A DNA stretch of 53,319 bases from contig NZ_KE384552.1 in NCBI RefSeq assembly GCF_000426665.1, positions 1 through 53,319 on the forward strand. Reading direction: 5' to 3'. Position numbers and translations under genes: made by a program. Below the pieces are notes generated by a model. It did no database searches. It saw only the letters and a program-made list of their open reading frames with translations, and was not told the DNA's origin. The stretch is from Centipeda artemidis DSM 19719. GTDB taxonomy: Bacteria; Bacillota; Negativicutes; Selenomonadales; Selenomonadaceae. Below are positions 31,749-39,148 of this stretch, in pieces. Position 1 is the stretch's first letter, and every line of letters begins with the position of its first letter.

Positions 31749-33089
31749 TCAGTCCTGCTTTTCCATGTATTTCCGCGTCTCGCGGACGACGACGCCCGAG
31801 AGGGCGAGCAGGGCGATGAGGTTCGGGATCGCCATGAGTCCGTTCACGATGTCGGCGAGAATCCAAATCGCCTCGAGTTTCAGAAATGCGCCGAGCGCGA
31901 TGAGTACGATAAAGACGACGCGGTACGGGAGGATGCCGCCGCGCCCCGCGAGATAGACGACGGCGCGCTCGCCGTAGTAGTTCCAGCCGAGAATTGTGGT
32001 AAATGCGAAGAGGGCGAGCGAAACGGTGAGAAGCACACCGCCGACCGCGCCGTAAAAGCTCGTGAACGCCGCGCCCGTCATGGCGGCGCCCGCCGTGTCC
32101 CCGTTCCATGCGCCCGTGAGTACAAGAACCAGTCCGGTCATAGAGCATATAATGATGGTGTCAATGAATGTGCCGGTCATAGAGACAAGTCCCTGCTCGG
32201 CGGGTTCGTTGGTCTTTGCCGCAGCCGCCGCGATCGGTGCGGAGCCAAGTCCCGATTCGTTCGAGAATACGCCGCGCGCGATGCCGTTTTTCATCGCCAT
32301 CATGACGGTCGATCCTGCAAAGCCGCCCGCAGCCGCCGTTCCGGTAAAGGCGCCATCAAGGATGAGCGCGATCGCGCCGGGGATCTCGCCGAGATGCGCG
32401 AGGATGATGCCGAGGCAGATGACGACGTAGAGCGCCGCCATAAAGGGGATGACGCGCGCCGCGACCGCTGCGATGCTCTTGAGCCCGCCGATGGTGATGG
32501 CGGCGATGACGAGCGTCAGCGCGATGTCCGTATAGAGACGCGGCACGCCGAACGACAGCTCCACCGAGTCCACGATCGCGTTGACCTGCGGGAACGTGCC
32601 GATGCCAAAGAACGCGACGAGGACGGTTGCTGCGGCAAAAAACGCGGCAAGCGGGCGGTATTTCTCTCCCATGCCGCGCCGGATGTAGTACATGGGGCCG
32701 CCCGCGATCTCGCCGCGCGCGTCCGTTTCGCGGTATTTGACGGCGAGCAGCCCCTCGGCGTATTTCGTCGCCATGCCGAAGAACGCCGCCGTCCACATCC
32801 AAAAGATCGCGCCGGGGCCGCCGACCTGCACCGCCGTCGCAACGCCGACGATGTTGCCCGTGCCGATGGTCGCGGCGAGTGCGACGCAGAGTGCCTTAAA
32901 GCTCGATATGTCACCGAGCCCCCGGCTCTTTGCTCGGAGAATCAAGCGCAGCGCCTGCGGCAGACGGACGACCTGGATCAGCGAGAGCCGCACGGTCAGC
33001 AGAATGCCCGTGCCGACAAGGAGCACGATGAGCGGCGCGCCCCAGAGAAAGGAGTCGATCGCATTTAGGATGGGAAGAAAGGATTCCAT
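31749..33089 (-). CDS. Sodium:alanine/glycine symporter (AGCS family)
   Basis: 446 aa, about 10-11 membrane helices. Starts MESFLPILNAIDSFLWGAPL with GGAGG upstream. AGCS signatures are GTGNIVGVATAVQVGGPGAI, FWMWTAAFFGMATKYAEGLL and NESGLGSAPIAAAAAKTNEP. Imports small neutral amino acids with Na+ in the cytoplasmic membrane. Upstream of the hydroxyacid dehydrogenase. Its tail is duplicated as a dead fragment at 29825-30035. Confidence 0.94.
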   Translation of the reverse strand: MESFLPILNAIDSFLWGAPLIVLLVGTGILLTVRLSLIQVVRLPQALRLILRAKSRGLGDISSFKALCVALAATIGTGNIVGVATAVQVGGPGAIFWMWTAAFFGMATKYAEGLLAVKYRETDARGEIAGGPMYYIRRGMGEKYRPLAAFFAAATVLVAFFGIGTFPQVNAIVDSVELSFGVPRLYTDIALTLVIAAITIGGLKSIAAVAARVIPFMAALYVVICLGIILAHLGEIPGAIALILDGAFTGTAAAGGFAGSTVMMAMKNGIARGVFSNESGLGSAPIAAAAAKTNEPAEQGLVSMTGTFIDTIIICSMTGLVLVLTGAWNGDTAGAAMTGAAFTSFYGAVGGVLLTVSLALFAFTTILGWNYYGERAVVYLAGRGGILPYRVVFIVLIALGAFLKLEAIWILADIVNGLMAIPNLIALLALSGVVVRETRKYMEKQD

Positions 33090-33163
33090 GGCGCATACCT
33101 CCAAAAAAATGAAAATATGCGTGTATCATATCAAAGATTGGCGCGAATGTCCATGTATACAAA

Positions 33164-33199
33164 AAGACCTCTCTCCGGCAAGCGGACAAGAGGTCTTTG
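33164..33199 (-). terminator. Terminator of paralogue A
   Basis: AAAGACCTCT and AGAGGTCTTT stem with inner CCG/CGG, then a T-run on the minus strand. Near-copy of 33777-33813. Confidence 0.8.
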
Positions 33200-33209
33200 A
33201 TCGTCGGCA

Positions 33210-33608
33210 CTACACCGCCCTATTGACCAGTGCGGCAACGGCGCCTGCGCCCTGTGCTGCGCGAGAGGCAAGCAGGGACGCACGCCCGGGGGAGGTATCC
33301 GGATGCGGGTATCCCGCAATGCTGCGCAAGAGCCGGCGCTGCGCGGCTGCATTCGCCCCGCGCATGTGAGTCTCCGATATGAGCTGCTGCCCACGGTAAA
33401 CCTGCACAAGAACCGAACCATCCGTGAGGAGACGCGTAAAGACGGCATCGCCCTCCGCCTCGGCGGAATGATTCGTTTCCGCAGGCTTAGAGCGCCTAAA
33501 ATCCTCCAGGGCATCCTCGAATGCGCCCGAAGTTCCTTTCTGTGCAGCACGCTGCACCGGTTTCACCGGCGATACAACGCGGTCGACATCAATTTTGTCA
33601 AGTACCAT
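33210..33608 (-). CDS. Unknown protein, paralogue A
   Basis: 132 aa from ATG 33606-33608 (GGAGG eight bases upstream). No signal or membrane segment; the C-terminus is Ala-rich. Shares with its neighbour (33829-34251) the block EGDAVFTRLLTDGSVLVQVY, RGQQLISETHMRG and the end LLASRAAQGAGAVAALV. The strand-rich middle followed by a low-complexity Ala helix suggests a structural or regulatory role. I do not recognise the family. Own terminator, so separately transcribed. Confidence 0.65.
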   Translation of the reverse strand: MVLDKIDVDRVVSPVKPVQRAAQKGTSGAFEDALEDFRRSKPAETNHSAEAEGDAVFTRLLTDGSVLVQVYRGQQLISETHMRGANAAAQRRLLRSIAGYPHPDTSPGRASLLASRAAQGAGAVAALVNRAV

Positions 33609-33776
33609 CAAGGTCTCCTCCTTTCACGGATGCGATTATTCTGTGCATCTTGTAAATAGTATCGGGGATATAGGTTAAGTCTTGCTTTGTAGAATGTTAT
33701 GATACCATTTATAATTTATATGTCGTTAAAGTTAATGTATCCATCATACGCATCTTCATACGTCTAAATAAGTACA

Positions 33777-33813
33777 AAAGACCTCTTATCCGGTCATCGG
33801 ATAAGAGGTCTTT
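33777..33813 (-). terminator. Terminator of paralogue B
   Basis: Perfect 16-bp stem AAAGACCTCTTATCCG / CGGATAAGAGGTCTTT with a 5-nt loop, then TTTTG on the minus strand. Confidence 0.85.
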
Positions 33814-33828
33814 GTTGGCTTTTGCGAT

Positions 33829-34251
33829 TTACATTACCGTGTTCATCACGGCTGCCGCCGCTCCCATTGCGCCCTGTGCGGCGCGTGAGGCGAGCAGAGG
33901 ATTTTGCGCGGCTTCGTCCGCTTTCTGTGCGATCGTTTCAACCTGCGTGCTCAGGATTTCCTTGCCCGCCGCGGGATCGGAGCCGCGCGTCATATTCTCC
34001 GAGATGAGCTTTCCCTCGCGGAAGATCTGCACGACGACCGATCCGTCGGCGAGGATCCGCGTGACGACGGTATCGCCCTCGGCGTCCTCCCGGCTGCGGC
34101 TGTTGGCGGGCTTCGCCTCGCGCATATTTTGCAGCATACGCGCAAATGTGTCGCTCGTGTCCTCGCTCTGCGCGGTGCGGCGTACGGGAGACGTCGCCGT
34201 GGCTGCCACAGCACGCGCGCCGCGTCCGGGATACAGCTTTTCAAATTCCAT
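33829..34251 (-). CDS. Unknown protein, paralogue B
   Basis: 140 aa. MEFEKLYPGRGARAVAATAT, a disordered start, then DTFARMLQNMREAKP, EGDTVVTRILADGSVVVQIF, REGKLISENMTRG and the Ala-rich tail SRAAQGAMGAAAAVMNTVM. Aligns over most of its length with paralogue A. Ribosome site GGAGGG before ATG 34249-34251. Both lie upstream of near-identical terminators, so a whole-unit duplication is likely. Function unknown. Confidence 0.7.
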   Translation of the reverse strand: MEFEKLYPGRGARAVAATATSPVRRTAQSEDTSDTFARMLQNMREAKPANSRSREDAEGDTVVTRILADGSVVVQIFREGKLISENMTRGSDPAAGKEILSTQVETIAQKADEAAQNPLLASRAAQGAMGAAAAVMNTVM

Positions 34252-34409
34252 CGTTTTCCCTCCTTTCGCGCTCCTGCAAATTTTTCGCTTCCTTTGATCA
34301 TATCATCGGAATTTTTCACATAGAGTTTAAGTAAGAATTTGCTGAGCGAGCAGCATTGTGTTTTGCTTCGCAGCACCATATAATGAACGCATGGAATGGA
34401 GGAATACCA

Positions 34410-35450
34410 ATGAGTAAAACGAATCGTCCCGGCTTTACGTCGGACTATATGGAGGGGGCGCACCCGACGATTCTGCAGCGTCTCGTCGAGACGAATATGG
34501 TGCAGGCGGCGGGCTACGGCTGCGATGAATTTTCCGAGGCGGCGCGTGAAAAAATCCGCGCAGCGTGCGGCGCGCCCGATGCGGAAATCCACTTCCTCGC
34601 AGGCGGGACGCAGACGAACATGACGGTGATTTCGGCGATGCTGCGCCCCTATCAGGGCGTCGTTGCGGCGGAGACGGGACACATCGCGCTGCACGAGGCT
34701 GGCGCGATCGAGCGCGGCGGGCACAAGGTACTCGCGCTGCCTGCCGTGGACGGGAAACTCACGGCGGAGGCTGTCGCTGCGTGTCTTTCGGCCTATGCGG
34801 ACGATGAGAACCGCGACCACATGGTGATGCCCGGCATGGTCTATGTCACGCACCCGACGGAGTACGGCACGCTCTACACGCGCGCGGAGCTGACCGCCAT
34901 CAGCGAAATCTGCCGCGCACACGGCGTGCCGCTCTTCCTTGACGGCGCGCGCCTGGCGTACGCGCTCGGCTGCGGCGCGAACGATGTGACGCTCCCGGAC
35001 ATCGCGCGGCTGACGGATGTGTTCTACATCGGCGGGACGAAGTGCGGCGCGCTCATCGGCGAGGCGGTCGTCTTCCCTCAGCCGGGAACGGTGCCGCATT
35101 TCTTCTCCATCGTGAAACAATGCGGCGCGCTTCTCGCGAAGGGACGCCTGCTCGGCATCCAGTTCGACACGCTCTTCACGGACGATCTCTATCGGCGCTG
35201 CGGAGCGCACGCGATCGCTGGCGCCGACCGCATCCGTACAGCGCTCCGGGAACGCGGCTATCGGTTCGCATGGGAAACGCCGACGAATCAGATTTTCCTC
35301 GTGCTGAGTTCCGCGGAGCGGGAGCCCCTCGAACGCGATGTGCAGATCGATTTCTGGGAGAAGGTCTCGGACGAGACGACCGTCATGCGCATCGCCACGA
35401 GCTGGGCGACGCGCGCCGAGGATGTCGACCGGCTGATCGCAGTACTGTAA
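34410..35450 (+). CDS. Low-specificity threonine aldolase / beta-eliminating lyase family
   Basis: 346 aa from ATG 34410-34412 (GGAGG upstream). PLP enzyme, fold type I, splitting L-threonine or allo-threonine into glycine and acetaldehyde. FTSDYMEGAHPTILQRL start, HFLAGGTQTNMTVISAML, ETGHIALHEAGAIE, VPLFLDGARLAYALG and PLP lysine in YIGGTKCGALIGEA. The length and blocks fit the LtaE group. Monocistronic with a hairpin at 35600-35625. Tryptophanase-like relatives are excluded by length. Confidence 0.92.
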   Translation: MSKTNRPGFTSDYMEGAHPTILQRLVETNMVQAAGYGCDEFSEAAREKIRAACGAPDAEIHFLAGGTQTNMTVISAMLRPYQGVVAAETGHIALHEAGAIERGGHKVLALPAVDGKLTAEAVAACLSAYADDENRDHMVMPGMVYVTHPTEYGTLYTRAELTAISEICRAHGVPLFLDGARLAYALGCGANDVTLPDIARLTDVFYIGGTKCGALIGEAVVFPQPGTVPHFFSIVKQCGALLAKGRLLGIQFDTLFTDDLYRRCGAHAIAGADRIRTALRERGYRFAWETPTNQIFLVLSSAEREPLERDVQIDFWEKVSDETTVMRIATSWATRAEDVDRLIAVL

Positions 35451-35599
35451 ACACTGGGCTTTCTGAATGGGAGGCACACCACCGGAACTACCGTGCGGCA
35501 GCAGCACGCTATCCTGTACCGTTCCCCGGAGAGGAAGTCCCCTGCGATAATTTTATTGCACGTTTATAGAACGCCGCTTTGCGGTTTTCCCACACAACA

Positions 35600-35625
35600 A
35601 AAAGACACGCTGCATGCGTGTCTTT
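35600..35625 (+). terminator. Terminator after the threonine aldolase gene
   Basis: AAAGACACGC and GCGTGTCTTT form a 10-bp stem. It ends just before the toxin promoter. Confidence 0.65.
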
Positions 35626-35700
35626 CCACTGATATAATGTGTACAGGCGCTGCCACAGCGGTAGGCGGTCGAATCTTGCCCCTAGAGAGGGGCGATGCTT

Positions 35701-35769
35701 ATGGAGCTCTACGATTTTTTATCGTTGGTTTTCCTCGTTATAATTTGCATTGTAGCGTTACGAGCATAA
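35701..35769 (+). CDS. Type I toxin, Fst/holin-like 22-aa membrane peptide
   Basis: MELYDFLSLVFLVIICIVAL then RA. Single hydrophobic helix after a short acidic start, like Fst/holin-like toxins (M..YE.....). Ribosome site AGAGGGG eight bases upstream; an in-frame ATG two codons earlier (35695) is possible. Would insert in the membrane when not silenced. Nearly parallel to the peptide at 43259-43327 (MSIYEFYTFIVLLIILILAV). The stop codon overlaps the terminator stem. Confidence 0.7.
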   Translation: MELYDFLSLVFLVIICIVALRA

Positions 35770-35809
35770 GAATCCCCGCCTCTAGTCTCCAGCTCTAGGC
35801 GGGGTTCTT
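35768..35809. terminator. Shared bidirectional terminator of type I TA locus 1
   Basis: AAGAAtCCCCGCCT and AGGCGGGGtTCTT pair around a 15-nt loop. Both RNA I (plus) and RNA II (minus) end here, as in par loci. The CCCCGCCT/AGGCGGGG core is identical in locus 2. Confidence 0.75.
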
Positions 35810-35892
35810 CCCGATTAAGTGTTTGGGGCTGACCGTCTGCCGGCAGCGCCTTTTTCTATGCTCATTATAGCTTTTCCCCGGAGCTTCGTCAA
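35770..35892 (-). ncRNA. Antitoxin RNA (RNA II) of type I TA locus 1, with promoter
   Basis: Minus-strand promoter: -35 TTGACG (35887-35892), 17-bp spacer, -10 TATAAT (35864-35869). RNA starts near 35857, soon reads AGGCGCTGCC (plus 35842-35851) and ends at the shared terminator. The direct repeat with RNA I plus the complementary terminator allow pairing at both ends. The -35 box begins 5 bp after the stop codon of the ABC permease (35897). Confidence 0.65.
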
Positions 35893-35896
35893 GCCC

Positions 35897-37003
35897 TCAC
35901 CCGACGGAGCGCTTGAACTTGCGGACGGCGACGCCGAAAAAGAGGAGTGTAAAGCCCGCGAGGAAGAGGGTCTGATGCCAGAGCGCGGCGATGCCGCCGC
36001 CCTTGAGAAAGATCATGCGCTGGATCTCGATGTAGTGGGTCATGGGGATGGCGAGGCTGATGTATTGAAAAATCGCCGGCATGGCATCGCGCGGAAACAT
36101 GAATCCCGAGAGGAGAACGGCGGGCAGGAGGGTCGCGAGGCTGAGAAGCCCCGCCTGTAACTGGCTGCGCGCGAGTGAGGAGATCATGAGTCCCATCGTG
36201 AGGGAGGCGAGCAGGAACAGGGTCGTGAGCGCATAGAGGAGCGGAATGCTCCCGCGCAGCGGTACGCCGAACACAGCAAGCGCAACGATGATCGAGACGG
36301 TTGCCTGGATATAGCCGAGGGCGATGTACGGCAGTATCTTTCCAACGAGCAGCTCCCACACATGCAGCGGTGTGACAAGAAGCTGCTCCAGCGTGCCTGT
36401 CTCGCGCTCGCGCACGATCGCCATTGAGGTCATGAGCACCATCGTGAGACTGAGGATGATGCCCATAAGCGCGGGCAGCATGTAGTAGGCGGTGACGGCA
36501 TCCGGGTTGTACCACGCACGGATGCGCACATCGTACGCGGGCGTGATCGCCGGTGTGCCGCGCGCGGCAACGGGTCGGACGTGTATGCCGAGCCCTGTAA
36601 GCGCAGCGATCGCAGAGGTCGACCCGATAGAGTCGGAAGCGTCCACGATCGCCTGAATCGGCACCGTCCGCCCCCGGTTTGCCTCCGCCGTGAGATCAGG
36701 CGGGAAAACGATGCCGATGCGTGCATCCCCGTTTTGAATCCGCTCATCAAGCTCCTCATAGCTGTAGGCGATATAGCGCAGGTCAAAATACCCGCTCGCC
36801 GTCATGGCCGCAAGGAAACTGCGGCTCTCCTCACTCCGCGACTGGTCGAACACGACGGTCGACTGATGCTTCACATCCGTACTGATTGCCATCCCGAACA
36901 CGATGAGATAGACGAGCGGCAGGAGGAAGGTCACACCGATCGTCATGGGGTCGCGCCGCATCTGTATCAGCTCCTTGCGCAGGAGCGCAACAATGCGCAT
37001 CAT
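35897..37003 (-). CDS. ABC-2 type exporter permease (YhhJ/YbhR-like)
   Basis: 368 aa. First helix near residues 20-40 after MMRIVALLRKELIQMRRDPM, a large periplasmic loop (about 45-175) with VVFDQSRSEESRSFLAAM, then five helices including RERETGTLEQLLVTPL, the conserved coupling block of ABC-2 permeases. Starts 4 nt after the ATPase stop; ATG ATG tandem, either usable. Third gene of an HlyD-ATPase-permease exporter of the YhiI/YhiH/YhhJ type. No terminator before the antitoxin promoter, so read-through into RNA II is expected. Confidence 0.9.
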   Translation of the reverse strand: MMRIVALLRKELIQMRRDPMTIGVTFLLPLVYLIVFGMAISTDVKHQSTVVFDQSRSEESRSFLAAMTASGYFDLRYIAYSYEELDERIQNGDARIGIVFPPDLTAEANRGRTVPIQAIVDASDSIGSTSAIAALTGLGIHVRPVAARGTPAITPAYDVRIRAWYNPDAVTAYYMLPALMGIILSLTMVLMTSMAIVRERETGTLEQLLVTPLHVWELLVGKILPYIALGYIQATVSIIVALAVFGVPLRGSIPLLYALTTLFLLASLTMGLMISSLARSQLQAGLLSLATLLPAVLLSGFMFPRDAMPAIFQYISLAIPMTHYIEIQRMIFLKGGGIAALWHQTLFLAGFTLLFFGVAVRKFKRSVG

Positions 37004-37007
37004 CTCC

Positions 37008-37922
37008 TCACCCCCTTTGCTGTCGGTCGTAATAGATGAAGACATCCTCCATCGAGAGTGCTGCGGGCTGTGCCTGCACCTCCGACGGCACTTCCGCGCC
37101 CCTTGGGATGAGCGCACGCACCTGGCGTCCGAACACATAAACCTCGTCATACTGCGCATGTGCCGCACGCAGCGCGGCCTCCGCCTCTCCCGTGCTCTCA
37201 TAGGGCAAAACGAACAGGCGCGCCGGCAATTCATCCTTGAGCTCGGCGGGCGAACCCGCGGCAATCTTGCGCCCCGCCTGTAAAAAGGCGATCTCATCGC
37301 AGTGTTCCGCCTCGTCCATGAAATGTGTCGTGACAAAGACAGTCGTGCCCTCGCCGCCCGCCATCTCCGAGAGCAGGTTCCAAAAGAGCCGCCGCGACGT
37401 AGGATCGACGGCAGACGTCGGTTCGTCAAGGACGAGCAGTGCCGGACGGTGCAGGATCGCACAGCCGAGTGCGAGACGCTGCTTCTGCCCGCCCGAGAGC
37501 CCGCCTGCGAGGATGTCCCGCTTTTCAACCAGCTGCATCTGCGCGAGCACGTCCGCGCAGCGGCATCGGCGCTCCTCTTTCGCAAGGCCGTAGAGCCCGC
37601 CGTAGAACATCATATTCTCCCACACCGTAAGGTTCTCATAGAGACTGAAGCGCTGCGACATATAGCCGATCGACTGTTTCACCCGTTCAGGGTGTACGGC
37701 TGTATCGCAGCCGAGGACGAGCGCTGTGCCGTGCGTCGGGGAGAGCAGCCCGCAGATCATGCGGATCGCGGTGGATTTTCCCGAGCCGTTCGACCCAATG
37801 AAACCAAAGATCGAGGCGCGCCGCACGGTAAGGTTCAGCCGATCGACGGCCGTATAGCTGCCGAATACGCGAGTGAGGTCGTGCGTCTCGATGACGGCGC
37901 CTTCGGATATTTTATCTTGCAT
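37008..37922 (-). CDS. ABC exporter ATP-binding protein (YbhF/YhiH-like)
   Basis: 304 aa. Walker A GSNGSGKST, signature LSGGQKQRLALGCAIL, Walker B LLVLDEPTSAVD, switch VTTHFMDEAEH, and a C-terminal extension ending MEDVFIYYDRQQRG as in CcmA/YbhF-type ATPases. Start overlaps the HlyD gene end by 11 nt. Drives the ABC-2 permease next to it. Substrate unknown; similar systems export hydrophobic drugs or cell-surface compounds. Confidence 0.92.
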   Translation of the reverse strand: MQDKISEGAVIETHDLTRVFGSYTAVDRLNLTVRRASIFGFIGSNGSGKSTAIRMICGLLSPTHGTALVLGCDTAVHPERVKQSIGYMSQRFSLYENLTVWENMMFYGGLYGLAKEERRCRCADVLAQMQLVEKRDILAGGLSGGQKQRLALGCAILHRPALLVLDEPTSAVDPTSRRLFWNLLSEMAGGEGTTVFVTTHFMDEAEHCDEIAFLQAGRKIAAGSPAELKDELPARLFVLPYESTGEAEAALRAAHAQYDEVYVFGRQVRALIPRGAEVPSEVQAQPAALSMEDVFIYYDRQQRG

Positions 37923-38904
37923 GATGCCAGTCCAAATCTACATCAGCCGGCATGCCCGGCTTCAGCGCGCCGTCCTCGTTGTGCACCGCGACCTTAACCG
38001 CAAAGACAAGATTGGCACGCTCGTCCTTCGTGATGCTCTGACGCAGTGTGTACTCGGCCGCATCGCTGATCTCCTTGATCGTCCCGTTGAGCGGTTCCGC
38101 ACGGCCATCGATGTAGACAAGCGCCGCATCCCCGATGCGCAGATCGCCGAGGACGTCGGTCGTCACATAAACCTTCACCCAAACGTCCTGCGGGTCGATG
38201 ATGGTCGCGAGCGCCGCGCCCGCACGGACGTACTCACCCGGCTCATAGTTCTTCGTAAGGACGACACCGTCCGCGGGTACGCTGACCGTGAGGTCGCCGA
38301 CCGCAGCGTCGTCGATCGCGAGGATCGCCTGCTGTCGCTTCACATCCTCGGCGGCCATGCGGATATCCTCGGGGCGGCTGCCATTTTTGAGAAGCGCTTC
38401 CTGCTGCTCGGCAGCGCGCAGATTTGCCTCGGATGCCTCCCGTTCCTCACGCAGGGCATCGAATGCCTGCGGTGCGATCGCTCCCTCCGCGAGGAGCTGT
38501 GCCCCACGTTCATAGTCTGCCGCCGCCTTATCCGCTGCCGCGCGTGCCGCCCGCGTGCGTGCCGCCGCCGCAGAGATATCCTCCGCCCGGCTGCCGTGCA
38601 CCGCACGGTCGAGATGTGCCTGTGCGTATGCCAGTGCCGCCTCATCCCGCAGCCGTGCTGCCATAAGATCATTGCGCCGGATGCGTGCAGCAATATCCCC
38701 TTGATGTACCTCCATCCCCTCCGTGAGCAGCAGCTCCTCAATGGTTCCGCTCTCCTTCGCACTGATGTCGATGCGCGTTGCTTCAACTGTGCCCGTGAGG
38801 AGATTCGTCCGTGCTGTCTGCGCACTGTAAGAGCGGTAGGCGATCACAGACAGTATGATGACCGCGATAAGAATGAGCGCAATACGTATGTGTTTTAGTT
38901 TCAT
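37912..38904 (-). CDS. HlyD/EmrA-family periplasmic adaptor
   Basis: 330 aa from the ATG at 38902-38904; an ATG three codons earlier sits directly on the AAAGGA ribosome site and is less likely. One N-terminal membrane anchor (IALILIAVIILSVIAY), then GTVEATRIDISAKESGTIEE lipoyl half, a long Ala-rich coiled-coil hairpin (about 85-200), the second lipoyl half VPADGVVLTKNYEPGEYVRA and a beta-barrel. YbhG/YhiI-like. Bridges the inner-membrane exporter towards the outer membrane; no TolC gene here. First gene of the exporter operon, promoter likely at 38976-39002. Confidence 0.9.
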   Translation of the reverse strand: MKLKHIRIALILIAVIILSVIAYRSYSAQTARTNLLTGTVEATRIDISAKESGTIEELLLTEGMEVHQGDIAARIRRNDLMAARLRDEAALAYAQAHLDRAVHGSRAEDISAAAARTRAARAAADKAAADYERGAQLLAEGAIAPQAFDALREEREASEANLRAAEQQEALLKNGSRPEDIRMAAEDVKRQQAILAIDDAAVGDLTVSVPADGVVLTKNYEPGEYVRAGAALATIIDPQDVWVKVYVTTDVLGDLRIGDAALVYIDGRAEPLNGTIKEISDAAEYTLRQSITKDERANLVFAVKVAVHNEDGALKPGMPADVDLDWHHAR

Positions 38905-38975
38905 CCGGTTCATCCTTTCTAGGGCGATAAATATACTCTCTTGTTGGTATAATAATTACTGAATTAATAGAAAAT

Positions 38976-39002
38976 ATTATAGCATACGATTTTAAGGGGC
39001 AA
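38976..39002 (-). promoter_or_regulatory. Putative promoter of the exporter operon
   Basis: -10 TATAAT (minus, 38976-38981) and a weak TTGCCC at 38997-39002 with only 15 bp between. A small palindrome CTAATTTTCGATTAG lies just upstream (39006-39020) and could be an operator. Confidence 0.4.
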
Positions 39003-39148
39003 TCACTAATTTTCGATTAGATATGCGGATCAACATATTACATATACGCCTATGCACGCTAAACCACGCTTCACGATTGACAGCACGAGGTGCGCGTCAT
39101 ATAATGGATACAGAAGCTTTCACAACACTCCCGAAAGGAGCGTGCACC

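Larger units (their letters stand above)
35633..35809 (+). ncRNA. Toxin mRNA (RNA I) of a par/Fst-like type I toxin-antitoxin locus
   Basis: -10 TATAAT at 35633-35638, start near 35645, then AGGCGCTGCC (35645-35654) and TAGGCGGTC in the 5' leader, a CCCC/GGGG hairpin just before the toxin ORF, and the shared terminator at 35768-35809. The leader closely matches the second locus at 43203. The opposing RNA II begins with the same AGGCGCTGCC. Confidence 0.65.

Noticed and set aside
31299-33068. 589-codon ORF on the plus strand
   Set aside because: Exactly antisense to the dehydrogenase and AGCS symporter, both with clear motifs. Composition is low-complexity Arg/Asp/Glu, typical of GC-rich antisense frames; no ribosome site.
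33990-35507. 505-codon ORF on the minus strand
   Set aside because: Antisense to the threonine aldolase and in another frame over paralogue B; shadow of GC-rich coding DNA.
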